DNA of 64,000 nt from an uncultured Oscillospiraceae bacterium (GTDB lineage: Bacteria; Bacillota; Clostridia; Oscillospirales; Oscillospiraceae), in the NCBI GenBank assembly GCA_910588635.1, contig CAJUPW010000001.1, positions 148,836 to 212,835 on the forward strand, written 5' to 3'. The translations under genes were made by a program, and so were the position numbers. Of the stretch, positions 32,306 through 40,638 are shown piece by piece. A model generated the notes under the pieces. The model saw nothing but the letters and a program-made list of their open reading frames with translations, was not told the origin of the DNA and did not search any database. Positions within the stretch are counted from its first letter, which is position 1. Each line of letters starts with the position of its first letter.

Positions 32306-33415
32306 TCAAGCCGCGCTGGATGTGCGCCAATCTTCATATCCGTTTTCGAATACGTCAACCGTTCCGTTCATAATGCTCTCCTTCAGAGCGACGACTTTTT
32401 CAGCCACATCGGCCGGGAGATTCTTCAGGTCGGGCTCATAGTAGGCATTGCCTCCGCTGCGCACGCCATACTCCAGGGCCGCGCCCAGCTCTTCGCCGTT
32501 CATCCAGCTGTGAGCGGTCTTATACACGGCCACATCCATGGACTTCAAGGCGGACCAGAATACGCATGGATCAATATAGCCCTGCCAGCCGTCCACGCCA
32601 ACGCACTTCAGGCCCAGGTCGGCGCAGGCGGAGATGACGCCGTAGCCGGAGATATAGGCGCAGTGAATCAGCGTGTCAATGTCGTAATTGCTGTTCATGG
32701 CCACGGCGGCCTCGTAGCCCTTGGTCGTATCGTTCCAGCTGTTGGTATAGGCGGTAATCCAGGTCTTGTTCAGCCCCTCGGTCCGATTCGCGTACTCGAT
32801 GCCGGCATAGTAGCCATACTCAAAGCGCTGCATAATCGCGGTGTCCAAAGGCTCCATAATCCCGATCAGGTCCTTTTCGGTGGTCAGCGCGGCTACATAG
32901 CCGGCGACAAAGCAAGACTCAAAGGGATCGATGGTGACGGAGGTGGCGTTGTCGATCTGAGGCTCCTCATAGGTGTCCAGGAAGAAGAAGTGAACGTCCG
33001 GGTAGTCCCTCAGAAGCTCTTCTCCGATATCTTCCACCGTGGCCTTGGTGTCGTCGCCGTTGGTGTAGATCAGGTTGTAGCCGGCCTGGCACATGGCGTA
33101 GACCTGCTCAGCCTGCTCGGCAGTCTCAAAGCACTCAATGCACTTGACCTCCCAGCCCTCCTTCTCCAGGCTCAGGAAGCCCTCCCAGATCAAATCAATA
33201 AATTCATTTCCGCGGGCTACCGAGGTGATAAAACACGCTTTGTACTTTCCGTCTGCTTTGGGGGCGCTGCTCCCCGAGGCATCTCCGCCGGAAACAGCGC
33301 CGCTGCCGCCGGGAGCGGCGCCGCTGCCGGAGGTATTGCCGCTCGGTTTGGAACAGCCGGCCATACTTCCGGCCGCCAACGCCAGGACCAGTGCAAATGC
33401 GATCATTTTTTTCAT
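32306..33415 (-). CDS. BMP family (BmpA/PnrA-like) substrate-binding lipoprotein
   Basis: 369 residues. Signal peptide with lipobox MAGC, a long Gly/Ser/Ala linker, then a BMP fold: KACFITSVARGNEFIDLIWEGF, GYNLIYTNGDDTKATVEDIG, DVHFFFLDTYEE, ESCFVAGYVAALTTE, CVGVDGWQGYID. In PnrA-type proteins an aromatic stack and Asp/Asn residues hold a purine nucleoside. Here GWQG and NEFID are candidate contacts, but the canonical PnrA residues are not all obvious, so the ligand may differ from common nucleosides. ATG 33415 is preferred over ATG 33421 because AGGAGG is eight bases upstream of the former. Confidence 0.88.
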   Translation of the reverse strand: MKKMIAFALVLALAAGSMAGCSKPSGNTSGSGAAPGGSGAVSGGDASGSSAPKADGKYKACFITSVARGNEFIDLIWEGFLSLEKEGWEVKCIECFETAEQAEQVYAMCQAGYNLIYTNGDDTKATVEDIGEELLRDYPDVHFFFLDTYEEPQIDNATSVTIDPFESCFVAGYVAALTTEKDLIGIMEPLDTAIMQRFEYGYYAGIEYANRTEGLNKTWITAYTNSWNDTTKGYEAAVAMNSNYDIDTLIHCAYISGYGVISACADLGLKCVGVDGWQGYIDPCVFWSALKSMDVAVYKTAHSWMNGEELGAALEYGVRSGGNAYYEPDLKNLPADVAEKVVALKESIMNGTVDVFENGYEDWRTSSAA

Positions 33416-33516
33416 TTTCATACCCTCCTAATGAATCTTATGTTTTGCAGGATCTTTCCTTATTAAACCCCCCATTTTGTCCGTACGCAGCGGCGGGTTA
33501 AGAAAACGTTTTTGTC

Positions 33517-34434
33517 TTAAAGAGACTGGAGCACCTCCTGACGGGCGGGCAGCGAGCTCTGAGCTCCTTTTCGGGATACGGAAATCGCCGCCGCCGCATT
33601 CGCGAACCGAACTGCCTGGAGCAGCGGCTTCCCTTCCGCCAGAGCGACCACCATGGCCGCGTTGAAGCAGTCGCCCGCCGCCGTTGTGTCCACCACCTCG
33701 GTGGGAACCGCCGGGACCAGCTCCTCCAAATCCCGGTTGACCACAAGCGCCCCCTGACTGCCCAGCGTAACGATCACATTTCCAACGCCGCAGTCAATCA
33801 GGGCCCGCGCCGCCCTGGTGTAGTATTCCAGCTTTTCTCCGCCGCAGCCGCCAATCTGCATGAGCTCTGTCTCATTGGGGGTGAGATAGTCCACCAGCCG
33901 CAGGATATCCGCCGGAATCGGCCCGGGGGCGGGGGCGGGATTCAGAATCACCGTTTTTCCCAGCTCCTTGGACCTGCGGATTCCGTAGTAGACCGCGTCC
34001 AGGGGAATCTCCATCTGAAACATCACATAGTCGGCCTCCTGAAGCATCGCGTCCATGGAGCGGATGTACGCCGCGTCACAGCGGCTGTTGCTGCCGGGAA
34101 CAACGATGATGCGGTTCGCGCCGGTGTCATCCACCATGACGATTGCGGAGCCGGTAGAACAGTCATCGCACGTCCGAATACCCCGTGTGCCCACATTGGA
34201 GGCCGCCAAACTGTCAATCAGTCTGCCGCCGAATACGTCCTTCCCGACGCAGCCTATCATATGGACCTGGCCGCTGCCCGCCAGCTTACCGGCCGCGGCC
34301 GCCTGATTGGCCCCCTTTCCGCCCGGCGTATAGGAAATGGATTTTCCGGTAACCGTTTCTCCAGAGACAGGAAGCCGGGCCGCCGATACCGACGCGTCCA
34401 TATTCAGGCTGCCAATAATAAGCACTGACTTCAT
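33517..34434 (-). CDS. rbsK: Ribokinase-like PfkB family kinase
   Basis: 305 residues. PfkB signatures: IGSLNMDASVSAARLPVSGETVTG, TPGGKGANQAAAAGKLAG, GCVGKDVFG, NPAPAPGPIPADIL, LTPNETEL and the C-terminal DTTAAGDCFNAAMVVALAEG with the catalytic Asp. The usual Gly in the anion-hole GAGD is Ala here (AAGD), a common variant. It phosphorylates ribose or a ribose-like sugar released from the imported compound. First gene of the minus-strand operon, transcribed from a consensus promoter next to the divergent LacI-kinase fusion gene. Confidence 0.87.
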   Translation of the reverse strand: MKSVLIIGSLNMDASVSAARLPVSGETVTGKSISYTPGGKGANQAAAAGKLAGSGQVHMIGCVGKDVFGGRLIDSLAASNVGTRGIRTCDDCSTGSAIVMVDDTGANRIIVVPGSNSRCDAAYIRSMDAMLQEADYVMFQMEIPLDAVYYGIRRSKELGKTVILNPAPAPGPIPADILRLVDYLTPNETELMQIGGCGGEKLEYYTRAARALIDCGVGNVIVTLGSQGALVVNRDLEELVPAVPTEVVDTTAAGDCFNAAMVVALAEGKPLLQAVRFANAAAAISVSRKGAQSSLPARQEVLQSL

Positions 34435-34469
34435 ACGTCCACCTTCTCCTTGACATTTTGAATCTCGTC

Positions 34470-34604
34470 ATGTAGGATAAGCTCAATGTAGGAAATTATT
34501 TTCTGAAACTTGTTTCTTTAGTGTAGTCCAATTATACGATGTAATGCACAATTTGTCAACTCCAAATTTTCATCTTTTTTATTTTTTTACACAATATCCT
34601 ACTG
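34470..34604. promoter_or_regulatory. Candidate operators of the LacI-kinase fusion protein
   Basis: On the minus strand TTCCTACAT and TATCCTACAT occur as a direct repeat 16 bases apart at about 34470-34495, in the leader of the ribokinase operon. TATCCTAC recurs on the plus strand at about 34595-34602, overlapping the -35 region of the fusion gene. Repetition at both promoters suggests one regulator controls both directions, but LacI proteins usually prefer palindromes, so this is tentative. Confidence 0.4.
34531..34559 (-). promoter_or_regulatory. Perfect-consensus sigma-A promoter of the ribokinase/BMP operon
   Basis: On the minus strand TTGACA (34554-34559), a 17-base spacer and TATAAT (34531-34536) match consensus at all twelve positions. 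A promoter this strong in front of a catabolic operon implies tight repression, fitting the LacI-type gene next door. Confidence 0.88.
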
Positions 34605-34623
34605 TAATTATTTTCCCTTTCGT

Positions 34624-34631
34624 GATACAAT
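34624..34631 (+). promoter_or_regulatory. Extended -10 promoter of the LacI-kinase fusion gene
   Basis: TGATACAAT carries the extended TGn element and a good -10 (34626-34631), 30 bases before ATG 34662. The -35 is weak, as expected for an extended -10 promoter. Confidence 0.55.
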
Positions 34632-34661
34632 AGCATCAAATAATTGATCGAGGTATTGCAT

Positions 34662-36545
34662 ATGACCATAAAGGATATCGCAAAGCTGGCAAACGTATCT
34701 CCCGGCACCGTCTCCAAAATCATCAACGGCAAGGCGGATAATATCCGCCCCGCCACACGGGAACATGTGTTGAATATCGTCAGACAGTATCATTACTCAC
34801 CGGGGAACTTTATCCGGCAGAGCAGCGTCTCCCGCACCTATAAAATCGGGCTTTTGCTGAACCGCTCCTTCCATAATCACGTCCTGCTCAACAGCATTGT
34901 CCGCGCCGCCAAGGCTCTGGGATACTATCTTTTAATCTGCTGCAGCGATGGAGATTTGCAGGAGGAGGATAAATTTCTCTCCTTTTTGGCCGGAGAACAT
35001 GCCGACGGGATATTATGGGAGCGCATCTCCAACCGCGGGCCGCTTCCCAATCAACTGACGGGCGAGCGCGGGGTTCCCTACCTTTTGCTGAACGATATCG
35101 AAGCTCCCCCGCAGACTCAAATGGACTACGCGGTCTATGGACGCGCGGCCGCCGAAGCGCTGTTCAACCAGGGGCACCGCCGTATCGCTTTTCTGGCAGA
35201 GGAGGATACGTATCCGGAACGGATGATTTTTGAGGGCATCTGTCAATATCTGCGGTCCAGGCTGATCGGTATTATGCCGGAGGATTTTCGAATTTTCTCT
35301 TCCGACGCCGGCTTCGACCTTTTGAAGGAGGGCTATACGGCAGCCATATGCTCCGGCAACCAGGTCTCCGCCTGCTTATCCCAACAGATGTCCAAACTGC
35401 TCTCCTCGATTCCCCAGGACTTTTCCATCGTTGCGCTGTCCTCCAGCTCGGACGGGCTGGACTTGCCGCTGTCCAAGCTCATTCTGCCCTTTGCGGAATA
35501 TGGGGGGTTTTTAATCCGGCGGCTCGTGCAGGAGATCGACCGGGAAGAGCCCTTCTGCGCTTTCACGCCGACTCTCCCCGCCGCGCTTCCTTTGACGAGT
35601 ATCAGCACCCCAAAAGACTATCCGTCCAAACATATCATTGTAGTAGGCAGTATCCATATGGACGTAAATATCAATTCCGACAACCTCCCGCAGCTTGGCA
35701 GAACCTCCTCCGTCCGGGGCATGAGCATGATACCGGGCGGCAAGGGGATCAATCAGGCCATCGGGGTAGCCAAGCTCAACAAGGAGGTACACCTGATCGG
35801 GCGCATCGGTTCCGATTTTGACGGCATCACGGTACAGGACGCGCTCAGCAAATACCATGTCCACTCCGACGGAATCGTCAAGGACAGCAGCGACACAGGC
35901 CGCGCCTTTATTTTTATCCTGGGGAACGGCGAAAGCGCCATCACAAACTATGACGGCGCCAACAAAAACCTGTCCATATCCGATATCAGCCGCAGCAGCC
36001 ATCTGTTCCGCCGGGCTGATTTCTGTCTGCTTCAGACGGAGATTCCCATGGAAACGGTGATTTACGCCGCAAAGCTGGCCAAGCGGAACAAGGTGAAGAT
36101 CATCCTGAAGCCCGCCGCCATTACGGAGATCAGCGACGAGCTGCTTTCCATTGTAGACTACTTTGTCCCCAACGAAAAGGAGATCGACCTTTTGTGTCCC
36201 TACCCCTTAAACCACAGCCAGCAGTGTGAGTATTTTTTGAAAAAGGGCGTTAAAACCGTAATTCTGACCATGGGAAACCGGGGATGCTATCTTTACCGGA
36301 AGGATGACGCGCAATACTTCCCGGCCTCCGGGCACATTGCGGCGGATACCACCGGCGGATCCGACGCGTTCATCTCGGCGCTGGCCACCTACCTGTCAGA
36401 AAACGTGGAGCTGCATCAGGCCATCCAATACGCCATCTACGCCGCAGGCTTCTGCGTGTCGCGTCAGGGCGTCGTCCCTGCGCTGATTGACAGGGAATCC
36501 CTGGAGCTGTACCGAAAAAAAGAGGAGGCCAAGGCCATTCAATAA
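34662..36545 (+). CDS. LacI-type transcription factor fused to a PfkB (ribokinase-like) domain
   Basis: 627 residues in one uninterrupted frame. Residues 1-55 are a LacI helix-turn-helix (TIKDIAKLANVSPGTVSKIINGKADNI). About 60-300 is a periplasmic-binding-protein-like effector domain (YKIGLLLNRSFHNHV, HADGILWERIS, GHRRIAFLAEED). About 312-620 is a PfkB kinase (HIIVVGSIHMDVNINSDNLP, IPGGKGINQAIGVAKLN, GRIGSDFDG, VPNEKEIDLL, DTTGGSDAFISALATYL). The catalytic Asp is kept, but GAGD reads GGSD and the NPAP motif reads KPAA, so activity may be reduced. GAGGT precedes ATG 34662. Divergent from the ribokinase operon. It could sense ligand in one domain and substrate or ATP state in the other. Confidence 0.9.
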   Translation: MTIKDIAKLANVSPGTVSKIINGKADNIRPATREHVLNIVRQYHYSPGNFIRQSSVSRTYKIGLLLNRSFHNHVLLNSIVRAAKALGYYLLICCSDGDLQEEDKFLSFLAGEHADGILWERISNRGPLPNQLTGERGVPYLLLNDIEAPPQTQMDYAVYGRAAAEALFNQGHRRIAFLAEEDTYPERMIFEGICQYLRSRLIGIMPEDFRIFSSDAGFDLLKEGYTAAICSGNQVSACLSQQMSKLLSSIPQDFSIVALSSSSDGLDLPLSKLILPFAEYGGFLIRRLVQEIDREEPFCAFTPTLPAALPLTSISTPKDYPSKHIIVVGSIHMDVNINSDNLPQLGRTSSVRGMSMIPGGKGINQAIGVAKLNKEVHLIGRIGSDFDGITVQDALSKYHVHSDGIVKDSSDTGRAFIFILGNGESAITNYDGANKNLSISDISRSSHLFRRADFCLLQTEIPMETVIYAAKLAKRNKVKIILKPAAITEISDELLSIVDYFVPNEKEIDLLCPYPLNHSQQCEYFLKKGVKTVILTMGNRGCYLYRKDDAQYFPASGHIAADTTGGSDAFISALATYLSENVELHQAIQYAIYAAGFCVSRQGVVPALIDRESLELYRKKEEAKAIQ

Positions 36546-36594
36546 CCAACAGCCGGTCAAAAAGTACGACGGCCGCTCAGGAGGACCACGCCAA

Positions 36595-36930
36595 ATGAAA
36601 AAACAAAGAGCAATCCTGCCGCTGGGCGCTTGCAGAAAACTGCTTCCCATCGCAAGCACCGGGAAATATATCGCCATTTTATGCGCAATCTTTTTTCAGC
36701 GAGACGACACCCCCGTCCCGTTGGTCATATGCGCCTCCGCCGCCATGCTTTTTATTTGCCTTGATACCGTTTTGAAGCTGTCGATCTGGAAATGTCCCCG
36801 CTGCGGCAAACCGCTGCCCCACGACTTCTACTCCCGCAAAACAATCACAAAATGCCCTTCTTGCGGGGAGACGCTGGATTTTTCCCAGGACGGCTCCGTC
36901 CCTCCCGGCAATAGCGGCTCCGGGATATAG
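36595..36930 (+). CDS. Small membrane protein with a C-terminal zinc ribbon
   Basis: 111 residues. A basic N-terminus, hydrophobic segments at about 25-35 and 42-60, then a double CxxC zinc ribbon (CPRCGKPLPHD...CPSCGETLD) facing the cytosol. AGGAGG lies ten bases before ATG 36595. It follows the fusion gene by 49 bases and is probably read on the same transcript. The family is widespread in Clostridia with no known function. Confidence 0.72.
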   Translation: MKKQRAILPLGACRKLLPIASTGKYIAILCAIFFQRDDTPVPLVICASAAMLFICLDTVLKLSIWKCPRCGKPLPHDFYSRKTITKCPSCGETLDFSQDGSVPPGNSGSGI

Positions 36931-36990
36931 GGCCGAGGGGTCCGGTCTTTCGATATGGAGGCCGGTCCGTCCGGTCACGCTTCAGGCATA

Positions 36991-37019
36991 AGCGCGGCGC
37001 CCTCGGCGGGCGCCGCGCT
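36991..37019. terminator. GC-rich hairpin after the zinc-ribbon gene
   Basis: Perfect 12-bp arms AGCGCGGCGCCC and GGGCGCCGCGCT around a five-base loop. It lies 60 bases after the stop and lacks a U-tract, so termination efficiency is uncertain. The remaining 265-base gap holds only this hairpin and the promoter of the next gene. Confidence 0.6.
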
Positions 37020-37105
37020 TGCTGTCTGTCAAAAACCGCCGGCGGCCGGCTGTGAGGCGAAGTGACGGGCGGCCGGGGACACGGCTGCATCGCGCCAAAA
37101 AAAGG

Positions 37106-37134
37106 TGGGCATATTCTTGAAACCGTGCTATAAT
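37106..37134 (+). promoter_or_regulatory. Promoter of the AraC-type regulator gene
   Basis: TGCTATAAT provides a perfect -10 (37129-37134) with the extended TGn element. A 4-of-6 match -35 TGGGCA lies 17 bases upstream at 37106-37111. Confidence 0.6.
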
Positions 37135-37195
37135 CAAAGGGTATTCCCATTGAAGCGGCGGCTTTTTCGGAAGCCGGTCGAAAGGATGCGGTTTT

Positions 37196-38053
37196 ATGGA
37201 CAAGCTCTCCTTCTCCATCTTTCCCAACGAGAACTTTCTGGACGTTCGGTTGTATCAGTACGGCTGGGAGCAGTGCGCCCCGCTGCACTCCTTCGGACCT
37301 TTCGTGCGCAATCATTACTTGTTCCACTATGTTCTCTCCGGCCACGGACAGCTTGACGCCGCCGACCAGCACGGGACAGTCCGGTATTATCCGCTGAATC
37401 CCGGCCAGGGCTTTCTCATCTTCCCCGGGCAGATTACCACCTATTCCGCTCGAGAGGACGATCCCTGGAAGTATGTCTGGCTGGAATTTGACGGCCTGCG
37501 GGTGGCGGAGTATGTGGACCAGGCTGGCCTGACCCCGGATCAGCCCATCTACTGCCCGCTGACCCCGGAGCAGGGACGGAGCGTAGGAGACACCATGCTC
37601 TATATCGCCGACCACTCCTGCGAGTCCGCGCTCCACCTGGTGGGGCAGCTGTGCCTGTTTTTGGACGGGCTGATCCAGACCTCGTCCAGCCGCCGGGAGC
37701 TGCGCGGCGGTCAGTTAAAGGACTTTTATATCCAGGAGGCCGTCAACTTTATGGAGCGCAACTACCACCGCGACCTCACCGTGGAGGAAATAGCCCAGGT
37801 GTGCGGGCTGAACCGCAGTTATTTCAGCAAAATTTTCCGGGATTCCATGGGCTGTCCGCCCCAGGAATTTTTAATCCGCCTCCGCCTCGCCAAGGCCGCC
37901 GACCAGTTGAAGGGAACGGAAACTTCCATCGGCGCCATCGCGGCCCAATGCGGCTACCCCAATCAGCTGCACTTTACCCGGGCGTTTCATAAACGCTACG
38001 GTCTCTCGCCCCGGGAGTGGCGGAAACAGAACCAAACAAAAAAGGAGCGGTGA
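37196..38053 (+). CDS. AraC family regulator of the alpha-galactoside operon
   Basis: 285 residues. N-terminal AraC-type cupin sensor (about 1-165: HYVLSGHGQLDAADQHG, NPGQGFLIFPGQITTYSA, PWKYVWLEFDG), as in RafR/MsmR regulators, then two helix-turn-helix motifs (LTVEEIAQVCGLNRSYFSKIFRDSMG and SIGAIAAQCGYPNQLHFTRAFHKRYG). The downstream ABC transporter and GH36 alpha-galactosidase suggest raffinose, melibiose or galactosides as inducer. A 40-base near-palindrome just upstream of the transporter promoter is the candidate binding site. Confidence 0.88.
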   Translation: MDKLSFSIFPNENFLDVRLYQYGWEQCAPLHSFGPFVRNHYLFHYVLSGHGQLDAADQHGTVRYYPLNPGQGFLIFPGQITTYSAREDDPWKYVWLEFDGLRVAEYVDQAGLTPDQPIYCPLTPEQGRSVGDTMLYIADHSCESALHLVGQLCLFLDGLIQTSSSRRELRGGQLKDFYIQEAVNFMERNYHRDLTVEEIAQVCGLNRSYFSKIFRDSMGCPPQEFLIRLRLAKAADQLKGTETSIGAIAAQCGYPNQLHFTRAFHKRYGLSPREWRKQNQTKKER

Positions 38054-38076
38054 CCTGTCGGCCGCCGCTCTTTTTT
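38045..38076 (+). terminator. Terminator of the AraC-type regulator gene
   Basis: A 6-bp stem (GAGCGG and CCGCTC) overlaps the stop codon and is followed by TTTTTTATATTT. Confidence 0.65.
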
Positions 38077-38287
38077 ATATTTGAGCGGCCGCTCTGGAGG
38101 CAAATCTCGCATTACGACATCTTTTTCCCCTCCGGGAGCAAAGAGAACGGGTAATTTATATCTAACTCTCAAAAGCGCCGCCAAGGTATTCGCAAAAAAG
38201 TTGCGTTTTTATGTTTTATACAAAATAATATAGTGAAAACTGTGCATTGTAATGAAAATTTCAAAAATATGCCCGAATGTGCTCCAA

Positions 38288-38374
38288 AATATCCCCAAAC
38301 ATTTTGTACACAACATTTGGGTATATTTTATCAAATATAGCCTATTTACAGCTCCGGCGGGACGGCGGTATATT
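38288..38374 (+). promoter_or_regulatory. Promoter and upstream near-palindrome of the alpha-galactoside operon
   Basis: TTTACA (38345-38350), an 18-base spacer and TATATT (38369-38374) form a plausible sigma-A promoter. Directly upstream, 38288-38327 is a 40-base imperfect palindrome with 12-base arms AATATCCCCAAA and TTTGGGTATATT. Its position just ahead of the -35 suits activation by the adjacent AraC-type protein. The rest of the 374-base gap is AT-rich with no gene. Confidence 0.55.
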
Positions 38375-38427
38375 TTCGTTACCGACTGGCGTTTTCAAAC
38401 GCTAAAACGCAAGAGAGGAGAGCCATT

Positions 38428-39726
38428 ATGAAAAAAATACCCCGTATCACAGCTGCGGTCCTGGTTCTGACGCTGCTGCTGTCACTGGCTGGCTGCGGCG
38501 CGTCAGACGGCAAGACCCGCCTCAAATTTCAAATTTGGGACGTGGCCCAGCGGGACAGCATGCAGGCCATTTGCGACGCCTATACCGAAAAGCACCCCGA
38601 CGTGACCATCGAGGTACAGGTGACCAGCTGGAACGAGTACTGGACCAAGCTGGAGGCCGCCGCCGAGTCCAACACCATGCCGGACATTTTCTGGATGCAC
38701 ACCAACCAGATTCTGTACTACTCCGACTTTGGTATGCTGGCCGACGTTACCGACCTCTATGCTGACGAGGACCCCAACTACTACCAGAATCATTTTTCTG
38801 AAATCTCAATCGGCAACGCCCAGGGCAGCGACGGACGGATGTACGGCGTGCCCAAGGACAAGGACAACATCTTCCTGATCTATAACAAGGAAATGTTCGA
38901 TGCCGCCGGGGTGGCCTACCCCGACGAGAACTGGACCTGGGACGACCTGGTGAACGCCTCCCAGGCCATCTATGACAAGACCGGCAAGTACGGCTACATG
39001 GCCTACAACGACGACCAGATGGGCTACTGGAGCTTCGTCTATCAGGCCGGCGGCTACATCCTCAACGAGGACTTCACCAGGGCCGGCTTCGACCAGCCGG
39101 GCACCAAGAAGGGCATGGAGTTCTATGTGGGCCTTCAGAGCTACGACTGGTGTCCCAAGCAGACCTACTTCGCCGAGACCGCCCCGGGCACCGCTTTCTT
39201 CTCCGAGGTGGGCTCCATGTACATTGAGGGCAACTGGGAGCTGATGAACAAGTGCATCAACTTCCCCAACATGGACGGCAAGTGGGACATCGCTCCCATG
39301 CCCAAGTGCCCCGACCCGGTGAGCGGCGACGGCCGGGCCACCATCTCCAACGGTCTGTGCTACTCCACCGCCGCCCGGGGCAAGACCCGGGACATCGCTC
39401 TGGACGTCATCAAGTTTTTCGGCTCCGAGGAGGCCCAGCTGCTGGCCAGCTCCTACGGTGCGGCCATCTCCGCCTACAACGGCACCGAGCAGCCCTACTT
39501 TGACGCCTTTGACAAAGCCGGCTACGACATCAATGTGGAAATGGTCATGGACCAGTTTGAGTACGGCGTGCAGAACGTGAACAACGCTGCCAAGCCCAAG
39601 TGGAAGAGCCCGGTGCTGGACGAATTGAACAAGGTGTACGCCGGCCAGCAGAGCCTGGACGACGCCCTGGTCCGGATGCAGGAGATCGTGAACACCGAGA
39701 CCGCCAAGAAATTGGCGGGCGACTGA
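38428..39726 (+). CDS. Carbohydrate ABC transporter substrate-binding lipoprotein (family 1)
   Basis: 432 residues. Signal peptide with lipobox LAGC, then an extracellular solute-binding family-1 fold (TRLKFQIWDVAQRDSMQAICDAYTEKHPDVTIEVQ, PDIFWMHTNQILYYSDFGMLADVT, YGVPKDKDNIFLIYNKEMFDAAG, GSMYIEGNWELMNK). Aromatic residues such as those in FWMHTN and WTWDD are usual for oligosaccharide ligands. It delivers the sugar to the two permeases encoded next. No ATPase is encoded here, so a shared MsmK-type ATPase must serve it (family knowledge). The substrate is probably an alpha-galactoside, given the GH36 gene. Confidence 0.9.
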   Translation: MKKIPRITAAVLVLTLLLSLAGCGASDGKTRLKFQIWDVAQRDSMQAICDAYTEKHPDVTIEVQVTSWNEYWTKLEAAAESNTMPDIFWMHTNQILYYSDFGMLADVTDLYADEDPNYYQNHFSEISIGNAQGSDGRMYGVPKDKDNIFLIYNKEMFDAAGVAYPDENWTWDDLVNASQAIYDKTGKYGYMAYNDDQMGYWSFVYQAGGYILNEDFTRAGFDQPGTKKGMEFYVGLQSYDWCPKQTYFAETAPGTAFFSEVGSMYIEGNWELMNKCINFPNMDGKWDIAPMPKCPDPVSGDGRATISNGLCYSTAARGKTRDIALDVIKFFGSEEAQLLASSYGAAISAYNGTEQPYFDAFDKAGYDINVEMVMDQFEYGVQNVNNAAKPKWKSPVLDELNKVYAGQQSLDDALVRMQEIVNTETAKKLAGD

Positions 39727-39740
39727 GAGGAGGGCTTTTG

Positions 39741-40628
39741 GTGAACAAGAAATTGTCCCCCGCCGCCCGGCGGGAAGAGAACTGGGCCTGGATCATGGTG
39801 GCCCCCACCATCATCGGCCTGGTGGCTCTGAATATCTGGCCCTTCGTCCAGACCATCTACACCAGCTTCTGCGAGCACCTGGGCTTCGGTCACTATAAGT
39901 TCATCGGCCTGGCCAACTACGCCGAGATCTTCCAGACCCCCGAATTCTGGAAGGCCACCTGGAATACCATTCTGTTCTGTATTCTCACCGTTCCCCTGGG
40001 GCTGTTCCTGTCCCTGCTGGTGGCCATGCTCCTCAACGCCAAGATCAAGTTCAAGGGCGGCTTCCGGACCATCTTTTTCCTGCCCATGGTCTGCGCCCCC
40101 GCCGCCGTCACCATGGTGTGGCGCTGGATCTTCAACGGCCAGTACGGCATCCTCAACCAGCTCTTCGGCGCCGAGATCGGCTGGATCACCGACCCCAAGT
40201 TCGTCATGATCTCCTGCGCCATCGTGGCTATCTGGAGCAACATCGGCTACGATGCCGTCCTCCTGCTGGCCGGCCTGCAGAACATCCCCAAGACCCTCTA
40301 TGAGGCCAACAGCATCGACGGCGCCGGCAAGGTGAAGCAGTTCTTCACCGTCACCCTGCCTATGGTGTCCCCCACCCTGTTCGTGGTCATGATTATGCGC
40401 CTGATGTCCGCCGTCAAGGTCTACGACCTGATCTACATGATGGTGGAGGAGACCAACCCCGCCGTCACCAGCGTACAGAGCCTGATGTACCTGTTCTATC
40501 GGGAGTCCTTTATCGCCGGCAGCCGCGGCACCGGCTCCGCCATCGTCATCTGGACCGTCCTGCTCATTGGCATGATTACCGTAATTCAGTTCTACGGCCA
40601 GAAGAAGTGGGTCAACTACGACGTGTAA
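39741..40628 (+). CDS. Sugar ABC transporter permease (MalF/UgpA-type)
   Basis: 295 residues, six membrane helices. The start is the typical ENWAWIMVAPTIIGLVALNIWPFVQTIY; the ATPase-contact EAA loop reads LYEANSIDGAGKVKQFFTVTLPMVSPTLF. GTG 39741 is chosen for its AGAGGAGGG site six bases upstream. It is 14 bases behind the binding-protein gene, with no stem-loop here, unlike the three other transporter operons in the window. Confidence 0.9.
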   Translation: MNKKLSPAARREENWAWIMVAPTIIGLVALNIWPFVQTIYTSFCEHLGFGHYKFIGLANYAEIFQTPEFWKATWNTILFCILTVPLGLFLSLLVAMLLNAKIKFKGGFRTIFFLPMVCAPAAVTMVWRWIFNGQYGILNQLFGAEIGWITDPKFVMISCAIVAIWSNIGYDAVLLLAGLQNIPKTLYEANSIDGAGKVKQFFTVTLPMVSPTLFVVMIMRLMSAVKVYDLIYMMVEETNPAVTSVQSLMYLFYRESFIAGSRGTGSAIVIWTVLLIGMITVIQFYGQKKWVNYDV

Positions 40629-40638
40629 GGAGGAAATT

